This document shows, one piece after another, positions 7,300 to 13,710 of a DNA stretch of 13,710 nucleotides. Position 1 is the stretch's first letter; every line of letters begins with the position of its first letter. The position numbers were made by a program, and so were the translations under genes. The notes under the pieces are model-generated. The model was given only the letters and a program-made list of their open reading frames with translations, did no database searches and was not told the origin of the DNA. The DNA comes from Candidatus Omnitrophota bacterium. Its GTDB lineage: Bacteria > Omnitrophota > Gorgyraeia > Velamenicoccales > JABMQK01. The DNA lies in contig JAQTPJ010000010.1 in NCBI GenBank assembly GCA_028712915.1, positions 1 to 13,710 on the forward strand, given 5' to 3'.

Positions 7300-9004
7300 C
7301 GAACAAACCCTCTTGGAGCATCTTTCTTAAAATATCCCGCGCCACCTCGGCGGCGATATGGCTTGAACCGCAATTCTCTAAGAAAACGCAAAAGGCATAT
7401 TTGGGCCGCTCCTTGCCCGCGTATCCCACAAACCAGCCATGCGGCGACTTGCCGACTACCTGCGCAGTGCCAGTCTTTCCATAAATCTTCAGGCTTTTTG
7501 TCTTTGCGTTGTATGCCGTGCCCGACGGATTATCAACTACGTTATATAAAGCATTATTGATATTATTGACAGTCTCTTCTTTCAGCTTGATTGTTTTATT
7601 CCTGACTATATTTACCTGTTTATCGCCAATCTTTTTTATTAAATGCGGGTATATAACTTCTCCGCCATTTATCAAGAAAGATACCATTTTTACCAATTGC
7701 AGCGGCGTGGCTAAAACCTCTCCCTGCCCGATAGACATATTGGCGGTATCACCCTTATGCCAATTCTGCAGCCACCTTATTTTCTTCCAGTTTGGCGAAG
7801 GGATAAAACCCTTTGCCTCATAATTTAAATCTATGCCTGTCTTTCTACCTAGCCCAAGTATATAGGCGTATTTATTGATGGCCTCGGGGCCAATGCGCAT
7901 TCCTAAATTATAAAAATAGACATTACAGGAATGGATAATCGCGTCCATAAAACTCTCCTGGCCATGAACAGAATTACAATCATAATACCTGTTGCCAATC
8001 TGCAGATAACCGTTACAGACAAAAGTTTTATTTATATAAGATGGCTTGTATTCTAAAGCTGCTGTTGCCGTAACTATCTTAAATACCGAACCTGGAGGAA
8101 ATTGGCCGGCTATCGCCCTGTTAAAAAGCGGAGAGTCGTCGTCTTTTAATAATCTCTCTACCGCCTTGTTCCTGCCTTTTACGAAATCATTAGGGTCATA
8201 TGCGGGATAGCTAGCCATAGCTATTATTTCTCCGTTATATGGATCCATAATTATGACTGCGCCCTTTCGATCCTGCATAAAGCTGTCTATTATTTTCTGC
8301 GCACGCGTGTCAATGGTAATCTGTATGTCCTTTCCGGCCCGCGAAGGTTTATAGCCGACTGTCCTGACTCTCTGCCCACGGTTATCAACCTCTATCTGCT
8401 CTCCGCCTCTCTCGCCCCTCAAAACCAAATCATAACGCTCTTCTAATCCACCGTAACCCACCAGATCACTCGACTCATATCCGTATGGCTTAAGCCGCGT
8501 AATGCGGTAAAAATCAATCTGGCTCAAATACCCTAATGCATGCGAAGCCATTTTGCCAAACGGATAAAATCTCTGCGGCTGCGCGTCTATAACAACAGCC
8601 TCCAACTGAAACTTATTTTCTTCCAATGCGATAATCCTGTCCTTATCTAACTTCTCGTATATTTTCACCGGTGTAAAGGCGTTAATATAATTTTTCTTAT
8701 AATTCCTCTTCAGTTCCCCAACAGGAATATTCAAAAGTTGGGAAACTTTGTCAAAAATTGATGTATCAGATTTAATCTCCTGCGGAATTACAGAAATATC
8801 AAAGGAAGGAATTGTATCGGCGAGCGCTACAGCGTTTCTGTCCAAAATTCTTCCGCGCGCTGCCTCTAAAGAAACCACCCTTATTACATTTTTCCTGCTG
8901 AGGCTATAAAAATAATCCCCTCGAATTATCTGTATATAAAATAATCCTAAGATTAAAATTGCAAAAAGCGCTGTGAATATTATGTCAATTTGTCTATTGC
9001 GCAT
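7292..9004 (-). CDS. mrdA: Penicillin-binding protein 2 (elongasome transpeptidase)
   Basis: 570 residues. It has a short cytoplasmic tail and one membrane anchor (about 8-26), then the class B dimerisation/pedestal domain with ARGRILDRN (49-57), and the transpeptidase domain. The three active-site motifs are all present: SVFK (306-309, catalytic Ser306), SCN (359-361) and KTGT (510-513). It cross-links peptidoglycan in the periplasm during lateral growth and activates RodA. Its ATG lies inside the last codons of mreD (25-base overlap), and its stop lies inside the first codons of rodA, so it is tightly coupled to both. A clear Shine-Dalgarno is not seen. Membership of the mreBCD-rodA operon supports PBP2 rather than the division enzyme FtsI. 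Confidence 0.96.
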   Translation of the reverse strand: MRNRQIDIIFTALFAILILGLFYIQIIRGDYFYSLSRKNVIRVVSLEAARGRILDRNAVALADTIPSFDISVIPQEIKSDTSIFDKVSQLLNIPVGELKRNYKKNYINAFTPVKIYEKLDKDRIIALEENKFQLEAVVIDAQPQRFYPFGKMASHALGYLSQIDFYRITRLKPYGYESSDLVGYGGLEERYDLVLRGERGGEQIEVDNRGQRVRTVGYKPSRAGKDIQITIDTRAQKIIDSFMQDRKGAVIIMDPYNGEIIAMASYPAYDPNDFVKGRNKAVERLLKDDDSPLFNRAIAGQFPPGSVFKIVTATAALEYKPSYINKTFVCNGYLQIGNRYYDCNSVHGQESFMDAIIHSCNVYFYNLGMRIGPEAINKYAYILGLGRKTGIDLNYEAKGFIPSPNWKKIRWLQNWHKGDTANMSIGQGEVLATPLQLVKMVSFLINGGEVIYPHLIKKIGDKQVNIVRNKTIKLKEETVNNINNALYNVVDNPSGTAYNAKTKSLKIYGKTGTAQVVGKSPHGWFVGYAGKERPKYAFCVFLENCGSSHIAAEVARDILRKMLQEGLFDA

Positions 9005-9468
9005 TTCTTGATGGGCCTGAAGAAAATAAAGAATATGATAAGGCTATACGCCATTTCCCATATCAACACCCGCCAGAACATATAGAGTAAAGACAGGCTT
9101 CTTTCGAAAAATATATTCTGGATTAAAACATAAATAACGCCTTGCCCTATAGTGGCAAATATATACAAGGGTATGATAAAAATCCAATTGTAGCGCAGGA
9201 ATTTACGCGAAACGTAGCTTAGGACAATTCCCAGGCAGATAAATACAAGCATCTGTGTTCCGAGAGGTCCGACGCTGAATATATCCTTTAAAAAACCACA
9301 GAATAAACAAAACAACAAAACTTTGATGATGTCGAAATTAAAATAAAAACTGAAGAATGTAACAAGGAATAAAATCAGGTTGGGCCTTATGGAAAAAATT
9401 GCAAAATGGTTGAAGAAGGCTGTTTCCAGGAATATGAAAATCAGGGCAAATATATAAAACCACATCAT
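8980..9468 (-). CDS. mreD: Rod shape-determining protein MreD
   Basis: This 162-residue, very hydrophobic protein has about five or six predicted membrane helices and the usual MreD length. It carries the family-like segment PNLILFLVTFF (29-39) and a Gly/Asp loop (GFLKDIFSVGPLGTQ, 59-73). MreD is an integral inner-membrane partner of MreC in the elongasome. Sequence conservation in this family is low, so the call rests on length, topology and position between mreC and mrdA. Two ATG codons stand in tandem (9468 and 9465), with no recognisable Shine-Dalgarno before them. The gene starts 21 bases after mreC and overlaps mrdA. Confidence 0.88.
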   Translation of the reverse strand: MMWFYIFALIFIFLETAFFNHFAIFSIRPNLILFLVTFFSFYFNFDIIKVLLFCLFCGFLKDIFSVGPLGTQMLVFICLGIVLSYVSRKFLRYNWIFIIPLYIFATIGQGVIYVLIQNIFFERSLSLLYMFWRVLIWEMAYSLIIFFIFFRPIKKCAIDKLT

Positions 9469-9489
9469 AAATGAGAGAATTATATGGAT

Positions 9490-10272
9490 TTAATAATTAG
9501 TTACAACCAAAACTTCCTGTAATGAAGAAAGCCTGACTTTCGGCCTGACAATGGCAAATAGAGTTAATCCTGATTGCTCTTTGGAAACCTCTGTTACTAT
9601 CCCCACGGCAATGCCCGGCGGGAAACGGGAGTTCTGCCCCAGGCTTACAACTTCATCACCTATTTGGACATCCTCATCCAGATCAAGATACCTAAGCCTG
9701 CAGCCTCCCCCCAAAGAACCTGAAAGCACGCCTATGGCATTGGAGCGTTTAATCTTGGCGCCCATGGAAAATTCCAAATCGCTTACCAGGATTATCTGGC
9801 TTGTGGAATTATCCAAACGCACAACCATACCCACTACGCCATCCTGAGTAATCACGGAATTGCCCATCTTTATACCATGCTTTTTACCCTTGTCTATTAT
9901 CACGCTTTTTCTAAAATTGGATGAATCAAAAGAAATGACCCTAGCGGCGACAATATTAAAATTTGAACTATCCTTAAAGGACAGCAATTCCTTTAATCTC
10001 TTGTTTTCCCGCTCTGCTTCTTCAAGCTGCATTAAATTAATCTTAAGCTGCTGATTTTCTTTCTTTAAGACAGAAACTTCCCTCAGGCTCCTATTGCAAC
10101 TGACAAGGCTTTCTGCCGGAAGAAAACTTAAACCCACTAATTTTAAGGGAAGTTTTGATAAACCGAGAGTTATATTTTTAGAGATATTTGAAACAAGAAC
10201 TGATTTTATCAGGAGGGACGCGCCTATTAGAAGGATAAAACAAAGGAGGATTGTCTTTTTTTTCTTTTCCAC
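9490..10272 (-). CDS. mreC: Rod shape-determining protein MreC
   Basis: This 260-residue protein has a lysine-rich start, one membrane anchor (about 8-26), a coiled coil (about 58-100, rich in Leu/Glu/Lys) and a periplasmic beta-barrel region (about 105-258). The barrel region contains KHGIKMGNSV and GVVGMVVRL, typical of MreC. MreC links the MreB filament and MreD to PBP2 and turns on PBP2-RodA. The start is GTG at 10272; the ATG two bases upstream is out of frame. Only a weak TAAGA stands before it. The 25-base gap after mreB and 21-base gap before mreD indicate an operon. Confidence 0.93.
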   Translation of the reverse strand: MEKKKKTILLCFILLIGASLLIKSVLVSNISKNITLGLSKLPLKLVGLSFLPAESLVSCNRSLREVSVLKKENQQLKINLMQLEEAERENKRLKELLSFKDSSNFNIVAARVISFDSSNFRKSVIIDKGKKHGIKMGNSVITQDGVVGMVVRLDNSTSQIILVSDLEFSMGAKIKRSNAIGVLSGSLGGGCRLRYLDLDEDVQIGDEVVSLGQNSRFPPGIAVGIVTEVSKEQSGLTLFAIVRPKVRLSSLQEVLVVTNY

Positions 10273-10297
10273 ATCTTAATCTTAAAATCTTATAAAC

Positions 10298-11386
10298 TTA
10301 GAAATCAGCCTTAGTCGTAACAGTTACTTCTCTAAGGATGCGGCTTTCTAATTCCAGGATTTTTCCTGTGCCTAAAACTACTGCTGTGGTGGGGTCTTCG
10401 GCAATGTGCACGGGCAAGCCGGTTGCTTCGCTGATTAATTTATCCAGGCCGCGCAGCAGAGAACCGCCGCCTGCTAAAACTATGCCTCTTTCAATTAAGT
10501 CTGCGGACAGTTCCGGAGGAATACGTTCAAGCGTCATCTTGGCAGAATCGACAATCGACCTTACCGGTTCTTCCAGAGCCTCACGTATCTCCTCAGAGGT
10601 TACGGTAATCATTTTGGGCAGGCCAGCGACTAAATCCCTACCCCTTACCTCCATGGTTATCTCTTCGTCTAAAGGATAGGCAGAACCGATTTTCATCTTG
10701 ACATCTTCCGCGGTGCGTTCGCCGATCATTAAATTATAATTCTTTTTAAGGTGCTCTATAATCGCTAAATCCATTTCGTCTCCGGCGATCCTGCTGGAAC
10801 GGGAAAATACTATTCCGGATAAAGAAATAACAGCGATCTCCGTGGTTCCGCCGCCGATATCGATAATCATATTGCCGGCTGGCTCCTGTATAGGCAAGCC
10901 GACTCCTATCGCCGCAGCCAGAGGTTCAGGCACCAGATAAACCTCCCTTGCGCCTGCGCGCATGGCAGAATCCTGCACAGCTCTCTTCTCTACTTCGGTA
11001 ATTCCCGAAGGAATGGCAATAACCATGCGCGGGCTGACCCAGACCCTGCGCTTGTGCACCTTCTTTATAAAATACCTCAACATTGACTCAGTAATGTCAA
11101 AATCCGCGATTACGCCGTCTTTCATTGGCCTAATGGCTACTATATTCCCAGGCGTGCGGCCGAGCATCTTCTTGGCCTCTTCTCCTACTGCCAAGACGCG
11201 ATTTACAATGCCGCCCTTCTTTATGGCTACGACCGACGGCTCGCACAAAACCACGCCTTCGCCCTTTACATACACAAGGGTTGTGGCTGTGCCCAGGTCT
11301 ATACCCATATCATTGGAAAATAAGCTGCTTAGATAACTGAAGAAATTGGTGAGATTGCCTTTGATTTTGTTAACATTGAATTTCAT
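10298..11386 (-). CDS. mreB: Rod shape-determining protein MreB (bacterial actin)
   Basis: 362 residues from ATG 11386. MreB is an actin-fold ATPase forming membrane-bound filaments that guide side-wall synthesis. Actin-type motifs are the phosphate-1 loop ([13 protein letters not shown]), phosphate-2 loop ([15 protein letters not shown]) and adenosine motif ([13 protein letters not shown]). About 25 residues precede the [10 protein letters not shown] core. They contain FFSYLSSLF, a likely amphipathic membrane-binding helix. A TTG at 11425 would extend the frame by 13 residues, but that stretch is exactly the promoter (TTGACA to TATTAT), so I reject it. No Shine-Dalgarno precedes the ATG. The predicted transcript start is only about three bases upstream, so translation is probably leaderless. 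It is the first gene of the mreBCD-mrdA-rodA unit. Confidence 0.96.
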   Translation of the reverse strand: MKFNVNKIKGNLTNFFSYLSSLFSNDMGIDLGTATTLVYVKGEGVVLCEPSVVAIKKGGIVNRVLAVGEEAKKMLGRTPGNIVAIRPMKDGVIADFDITESMLRYFIKKVHKRRVWVSPRMVIAIPSGITEVEKRAVQDSAMRAGAREVYLVPEPLAAAIGVGLPIQEPAGNMIIDIGGGTTEIAVISLSGIVFSRSSRIAGDEMDLAIIEHLKKNYNLMIGERTAEDVKMKIGSAYPLDEEITMEVRGRDLVAGLPKMITVTSEEIREALEEPVRSIVDSAKMTLERIPPELSADLIERGIVLAGGGSLLRGLDKLISEATGLPVHIAEDPTTAVVLGTGKILELESRILREVTVTTKADF

Positions 11387-11396
11387 AGTAACAAAG

Positions 11397-11425
11397 ATAA
11401 TAACAAACCTTGCCAAGTATGTCAA
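11397..11425 (-). promoter_or_regulatory. Sigma-70-type promoter of the mreBCD-mrdA-rodA operon
   Basis: The minus strand reads TTGACA (11425-11420), a 17-base spacer, then TATTAT (11402-11397). That is a consensus -35, five of six at -10, and the best spacing. A start at a typical distance falls near 11389, three bases before the mreB ATG at 11386. The operon would then be transcribed as a practically leaderless mRNA, in line with the missing ribosome site. Confidence 0.72.
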
Positions 11426-11498
11426 ATGAAATTTATAGGTCTTCCTTGGCTAAAAAGAAAACCCGCCAATCCTGCCTTATACTATAACTTTATTATAA

Positions 11499-11660
11499 TT
11501 AACTACTTTTATCTCTACTCCATATCTCTGCCAGTATGGAAGCGGCGATAACGCACCACGTGGCAAAGAAAGCATTGGCAATAGCTGTCTGCGAAGAGAA
11601 GTGTTTTAGCGCCAAGACAGCCCCTAAACCGGCATTTTACATGCCTAGCTCAATAATTCC
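11499..11660 (-). pseudogene. Remnant of a BASS (bile acid:sodium symporter family) transporter gene, C-terminal end
   Basis: Read on the minus strand from 11660, the frame gives GIIELGM, a TAA at 11639-11637, then NAGLGAVLALKHFSSQ and a hydrophobic tail (AFFATWC, ASILAEIWSR), ending at TAA 11501-11499. This resembles the C-terminus of PF01758/COG0385 transporters, which typically read IExGMQN(S/A)GLG..LA..HF and end with a W/S/LA/W pattern. The stop stands where the family has Gln, so a single C-to-T change (CAA to TAA) explains it. There is no start codon for the tail, and the rest of the gene (about 250 residues) is absent. The first codons overlap the last codons of tatC in another frame, suggesting a deletion joined tatC to the transporter gene. 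The family call is from memory of its consensus. Confidence 0.6.
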
Positions 11661-12361
11661 ATTTTCCTATCTGATTTTACTAACCTAGACAAAAGAATAC
11701 CTAATTCATAAAGAATTATTAAAGGCACAGCCATAAAAACCTGAGTAAACACATCCGGCGGCGTAAGAATTGCCGCTACGATAAAAATAATAACAATCAC
11801 CTCTTTTCTCTTCGCTGACAAAGAACTCGGATTTACCACCCCTATCCTAGCAAGAAATACTATTGCTAAAGGAAGCTGAAAAACCAATCCGAATAAAAAA
11901 GTCAAAATACCCAAAAAAGAAATATAGTTGCTTATAGTTATCATCGGCGTTATAAAGTCAGGCGCCGAACCCATAAGGAATTTTATACCTATAGGAATAA
12001 TAATAAAATAGCCGAATAAACAACCAACTATAAACAGAACAAAAGAGAAACAACCGAATATCAACACGTATTTTCTCTCGCCTTCCCTTAATCCCAACGA
12101 GATAAACTGCCATACCTGGTAAACAACAAACGGCGAGGCGAAAAACAACCCGCCGAAAAATGCTATGCTAAGGTTGGCGACAAACGCCTCCTGGGGCGCG
12201 ATGAATATTAACTTACCTATCGGCCTGGCCAGAAATAACAGTATTTCGTCGATACGGGCGTAAATAAATACCGAGCAAATAACTACAAAGGCAATGGATT
12301 TGATAATCCTTAGCCTAAGCTCTTCCAGATGCTTTATGAAAGTAAGCCTTTTATCTGGCAT
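11645..12361 (-). CDS. tatC: Sec-independent protein translocase TatC
   Basis: 238 residues with six predicted membrane helices. TatC is the receptor for twin-arginine signal peptides in the inner membrane. Family marks are HLEELRLRI (11-19), APQEAF (55-60), SPFVVYQVWQFISLGL (76-91), FGLVFQLP (157-164) and LTPPDVFTQ (199-207). Position 162 is Gln where E. coli TatC has Glu170. The ATG has no clear ribosome site and lies 43 bases after tatA. The last residues (about MELLS) are read from DNA that, in another frame, matches the BASS transporter remnant, so the native tail may have been replaced. Confidence 0.96.
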   Translation of the reverse strand: MPDKRLTFIKHLEELRLRIIKSIAFVVICSVFIYARIDEILLFLARPIGKLIFIAPQEAFVANLSIAFFGGLFFASPFVVYQVWQFISLGLREGERKYVLIFGCFSFVLFIVGCLFGYFIIIPIGIKFLMGSAPDFITPMITISNYISFLGILTFLFGLVFQLPLAIVFLARIGVVNPSSLSAKRKEVIVIIFIVAAILTPPDVFTQVFMAVPLIILYELGILLSRLVKSDRKMELLS

Positions 12362-12404
12362 CTAATCTAAAGGAAAAATTAGGTTGGTTTTAATTGGGAT
12401 TGAA

Positions 12405-12563
12405 TTACTTCTTATTTTCTTCCTCATTATCCTTCATCGCCTTTTTAAATTCCTTGATGGATTTTCCCAAAGACCTGGCGATTTCAGGAAGCCGCGCAGC
12501 TCCGAACAAAAGTAAAACTATCAACAATATTACAACTAACTCTCCCATTCCTACTTTAAACAT
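12405..12563 (-). CDS. tatA: Sec-independent protein translocase TatA/TatE-type subunit
   Basis: This 52-residue protein is [20 protein letters not shown] followed by [20 protein letters not shown] and an acidic-basic tail. It has the TatA layout: a short periplasmic N-terminus, one membrane helix (about 8-20), the FGxx(K/R)LP hinge (20-26) and an amphipathic helix (about 27-43). TatA oligomers form the conduit through which TatC-bound folded proteins cross the inner membrane. It is at the short end for the family. A strong GGGAGGT ribosome site precedes the ATG. It lies directly upstream of tatC. No separate TatB is visible, so a two-component TatAC system is likely, unless another gene exists elsewhere. 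Confidence 0.95.
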   Translation of the reverse strand: MFKVGMGELVVILLIVLLLFGAARLPEIARSLGKSIKEFKKAMKDNEEENKK

Positions 12564-12569
12564 AAAACT

Positions 12570-12576
12570 ACCTCCC
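12570..12576 (-). promoter_or_regulatory. Strong ribosome binding site of tatA
   Basis: The minus strand reads GGGAGGT, six bases before the ATG at 12563. It is the best Shine-Dalgarno in the window and fixes the start of this short gene. TatA usually has to be made in excess over TatC, whose start has no such site. Confidence 0.75.
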
Positions 12577-12597
12577 TTTTTTCGTTACAGCAAATAT

Positions 12598-12626
12598 ATA
12601 TTCTCGCAATAAGATAAGGTTGTCAA
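12598..12626 (-). promoter_or_regulatory. Possible tatAC promoter
   Basis: A perfect TTGACA (12626-12621) lies just after the miaB stop. Seventeen bases later stands GAATAT (12603-12598), and a TATATA sits a few bases further on. The -35 is as good as those of the other two promoters, but the -10 is weak or badly spaced. tatA may also be read through from miaB. Confidence 0.4.
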
Positions 12627-12630
12627 ATGA

Positions 12631-13710
12631 TTATTGGTTGAGTTTTTTCTTTCGGGAAATTTCCCTCTGCAAATTTAATAAAACTGCGTGCCGCCTTTGT
12701 TTTTCCTTCTGCGGCACATCATCGGCGAATTTTTGCGCCTTTGTGTGCGGCCGCGGCGAGTATTTAAACAAATAGGCAAAATTAAACTCAACTTCTTTGA
12801 TTAAATCCACAGTCTCCTGGAAATCTTTTTCCGTCTCCGCGGAAAAACCTACTATTACATCAGTTGCCAGAATGCCGACGGGAAGCTTCTTTCTATACTG
12901 CCCCACTATTTTCAAATATTTCTCCCTTGTGTATTTTCTGTTCATCAACTTTAATATGCGGTTTGAACCGGATTGCACAGGAAGATGCAGATATTTCTTA
13001 ATATTTTTCCGCTGCGCCATCAAGTCAAATAAACGGGCATCAACATCCTTGGGATGCGACGTCACAAAACCCAACTCCTTTACGCCTTTGATGTCGCTAA
13101 TAATTTCAACTAATTCAACAAATTCAACATTTCTGGCTGCTTTAGACGAATAATCATTTACGTTCTGCCCGAGAAGAGTAATTGAACTAACCCCGTCTTT
13201 TACCAACTGCTTTACTTCTTTTACAATATCCTCAACCGGACGGCTGCGATGCCTGCCGCGCACATAGGGCACTACGCAGTAGGAACAAAAATTGCTGCAG
13301 CCCTCGCTGATATTCACATAACTGTGCTTTTTGTCCTTGTGATAAAGGTGTTTGTAGAATGACTTGTCGCGGATTTGCGAATTTATTTCTACAAAATGCT
13401 TCTTCTGCTTCCTTGCTTTTTCAACTAACTCATAGATACTAGCCAAATCATTCGGCCCCACCACCAAATCTATATGAGGCGCGCGTTTGATAATTTCATT
13501 GCCCAGATTTTTAGCCATACAGCCGATTACGCCGATAACGGGCTGACGATGTTTAGCTGTTGGCTCATGGCTCTTAGCTCTTAGCTTTTGCCCTAAACCA
13601 TAAGCCTTAAGCTTTTTTAAACTTCCTAACTCAGAAAAAACCCTGTCTTCCGCATGCTGCCTCACTGAACAGGTATTCAATAAAATCACGTCCGCCTGCT
13701 TTTTGTCGTC
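12631..13710 (-). CDS. miaB: tRNA-2-methylthio-N6-dimethylallyladenosine synthase MiaB (5' end outside window; lacks TRAM domain)
   Basis: 359 visible residues, open to the window edge; about 40 N-terminal residues are missing. MiaB adds a methylthio group to i6A37 of tRNAs using two 4Fe-4S clusters. Visible marks are VILLNTCSVRQHAEDRVFSE and GVIGCMA, which hold two of the three auxiliary-cluster cysteines. The radical SAM motif CSNFCSYC has cysteines at visible residues 138, 142 and 145. TSHPKD and LHLPVQSGSNRILKLMNR follow. The NTCSVR segment separates it from RimO and MtaB. Two oddities stand out. The chain stops at ISRKKKLNQ, where MiaB normally continues with a TRAM RNA-binding domain of about 70 residues. 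An extra stretch of about 16 residues between KKLK and VIGVIGC is encoded by a heptamer repeat array. It lies 67 bases before tatA. Confidence 0.93.
   Translation of the reverse strand, partial: DDKKQADVILLNTCSVRQHAEDRVFSELGSLKKLKAYGLGQKLRAKSHEPTAKHRQPVIGVIGCMAKNLGNEIIKRAPHIDLVVGPNDLASIYELVEKARKQKKHFVEINSQIRDKSFYKHLYHKDKKHSYVNISEGCSNFCSYCVVPYVRGRHRSRPVEDIVKEVKQLVKDGVSSITLLGQNVNDYSSKAARNVEFVELVEIISDIKGVKELGFVTSHPKDVDARLFDLMAQRKNIKKYLHLPVQSGSNRILKLMNRKYTREKYLKIVGQYRKKLPVGILATDVIVGFSAETEKDFQETVDLIKEVEFNFAYLFKYSPRPHTKAQKFADDVPQKEKQRRHAVLLNLQREISRKKKLNQ
13551..13612 (-). repeat. Degenerate heptamer tandem array inside miaB
   Basis: Nine consecutive units stand on the plus strand: GTTTAGC, TGTTGGC, TCATGGC, TCTTAGC, TCTTAGC, TTTTGC (six bases), CCTAAAC, CATAAGC, CTTAAGC. 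All but one end in GC, with a rough consensus NNTNRGC. The array covers 62 bases and encodes a basic/polar linker (LKAYGLGQKLRAKSHEPTAK) without breaking the reading frame. It coincides with the segment that is extra compared with E. coli MiaB. Confidence 0.65.

Noticed and set aside
11387..11425. N-terminal extension of MreB from a TTG start
   Set aside because: The 13 extra codons coincide exactly with a TTGACA-17-TATTAT promoter, and MreB proteins do not normally carry such a sequence.
11440..11475. Possible terminator upstream of mreB (TTGGC ... GCCAA)
   Set aside because: The stem is only five base pairs with a 14-base loop and no following T-run.
13105..13132. Short 9-base repeats (ATTCAACAA-like) in miaB
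   Set aside because: They encode VEF-VEL-VEI, a plausible amphipathic helix in the normal protein, and match no larger array.
1..13710. CRISPR arrays, tRNA/rRNA genes, insertion sequences, phage or toxin-antitoxin genes
   Set aside because: I looked for repeat-spacer patterns, clover-leaf signatures, transposase motifs and terminal inverted repeats and saw none.

Overview
All genes in this window lie on the minus strand. The sequence looks like chromosomal DNA of a Gram-negative-type, moderately AT-rich bacterium. The proteins, the gene order (cell-shape cluster, then a TIGR03960-type radical SAM gene, then type IV pilus/type II secretion ATPases) and the family variants seen resemble Candidatus Omnitrophota (OP3) or a neighbouring phylum. 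That placement is inference from pattern recognition, with no marker gene to confirm it.

In the direction of transcription (high to low coordinates) the window holds four blocks. Block 1 is the end of miaB (tRNA methylthiotransferase, 5' end outside the window), then tatA and tatC, a minimal Tat protein export pair. Block 2 is the elongasome operon mreB-mreC-mreD-mrdA(PBP2)-rodA, followed by the radical SAM gene. Its genes are close or overlapping, and a near-consensus promoter sits directly against the mreB start codon. Block 3 has its own near-consensus promoter, whose -35 box is formed by the last codons of the radical SAM gene. It holds a membrane HAMP-GAF-GGDEF protein with a ruined catalytic site but an intact c-di-GMP I-site, a free-standing MshEN-domain protein, and a GspE/PilB ATPase. 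Block 4 is the beginning of a second GspE/PilB ATPase, cut by the window edge. There is no gene-free stretch over 300 bases.

Block 2 encodes the scaffold (MreB), the periplasmic and membrane linkers (MreC, MreD) and the polymerase/transpeptidase pair (RodA, PBP2) that build the side wall of a rod-shaped cell. Blocks 3 and 4 look like the motor part of a type IV pilus or type II secretion machine whose regulators belong to c-di-GMP-sensing families. No complete new system is visible. The best leads are the probable c-di-GMP receptor next to three MshEN proteins; a hidden remnant of a BASS (bile acid:sodium symporter family) transporter gene between tatC and mreB, with a Gln-to-stop change; a heptamer repeat array inside miaB; a MiaB without its TRAM domain; and a probable leaderless mreB mRNA.
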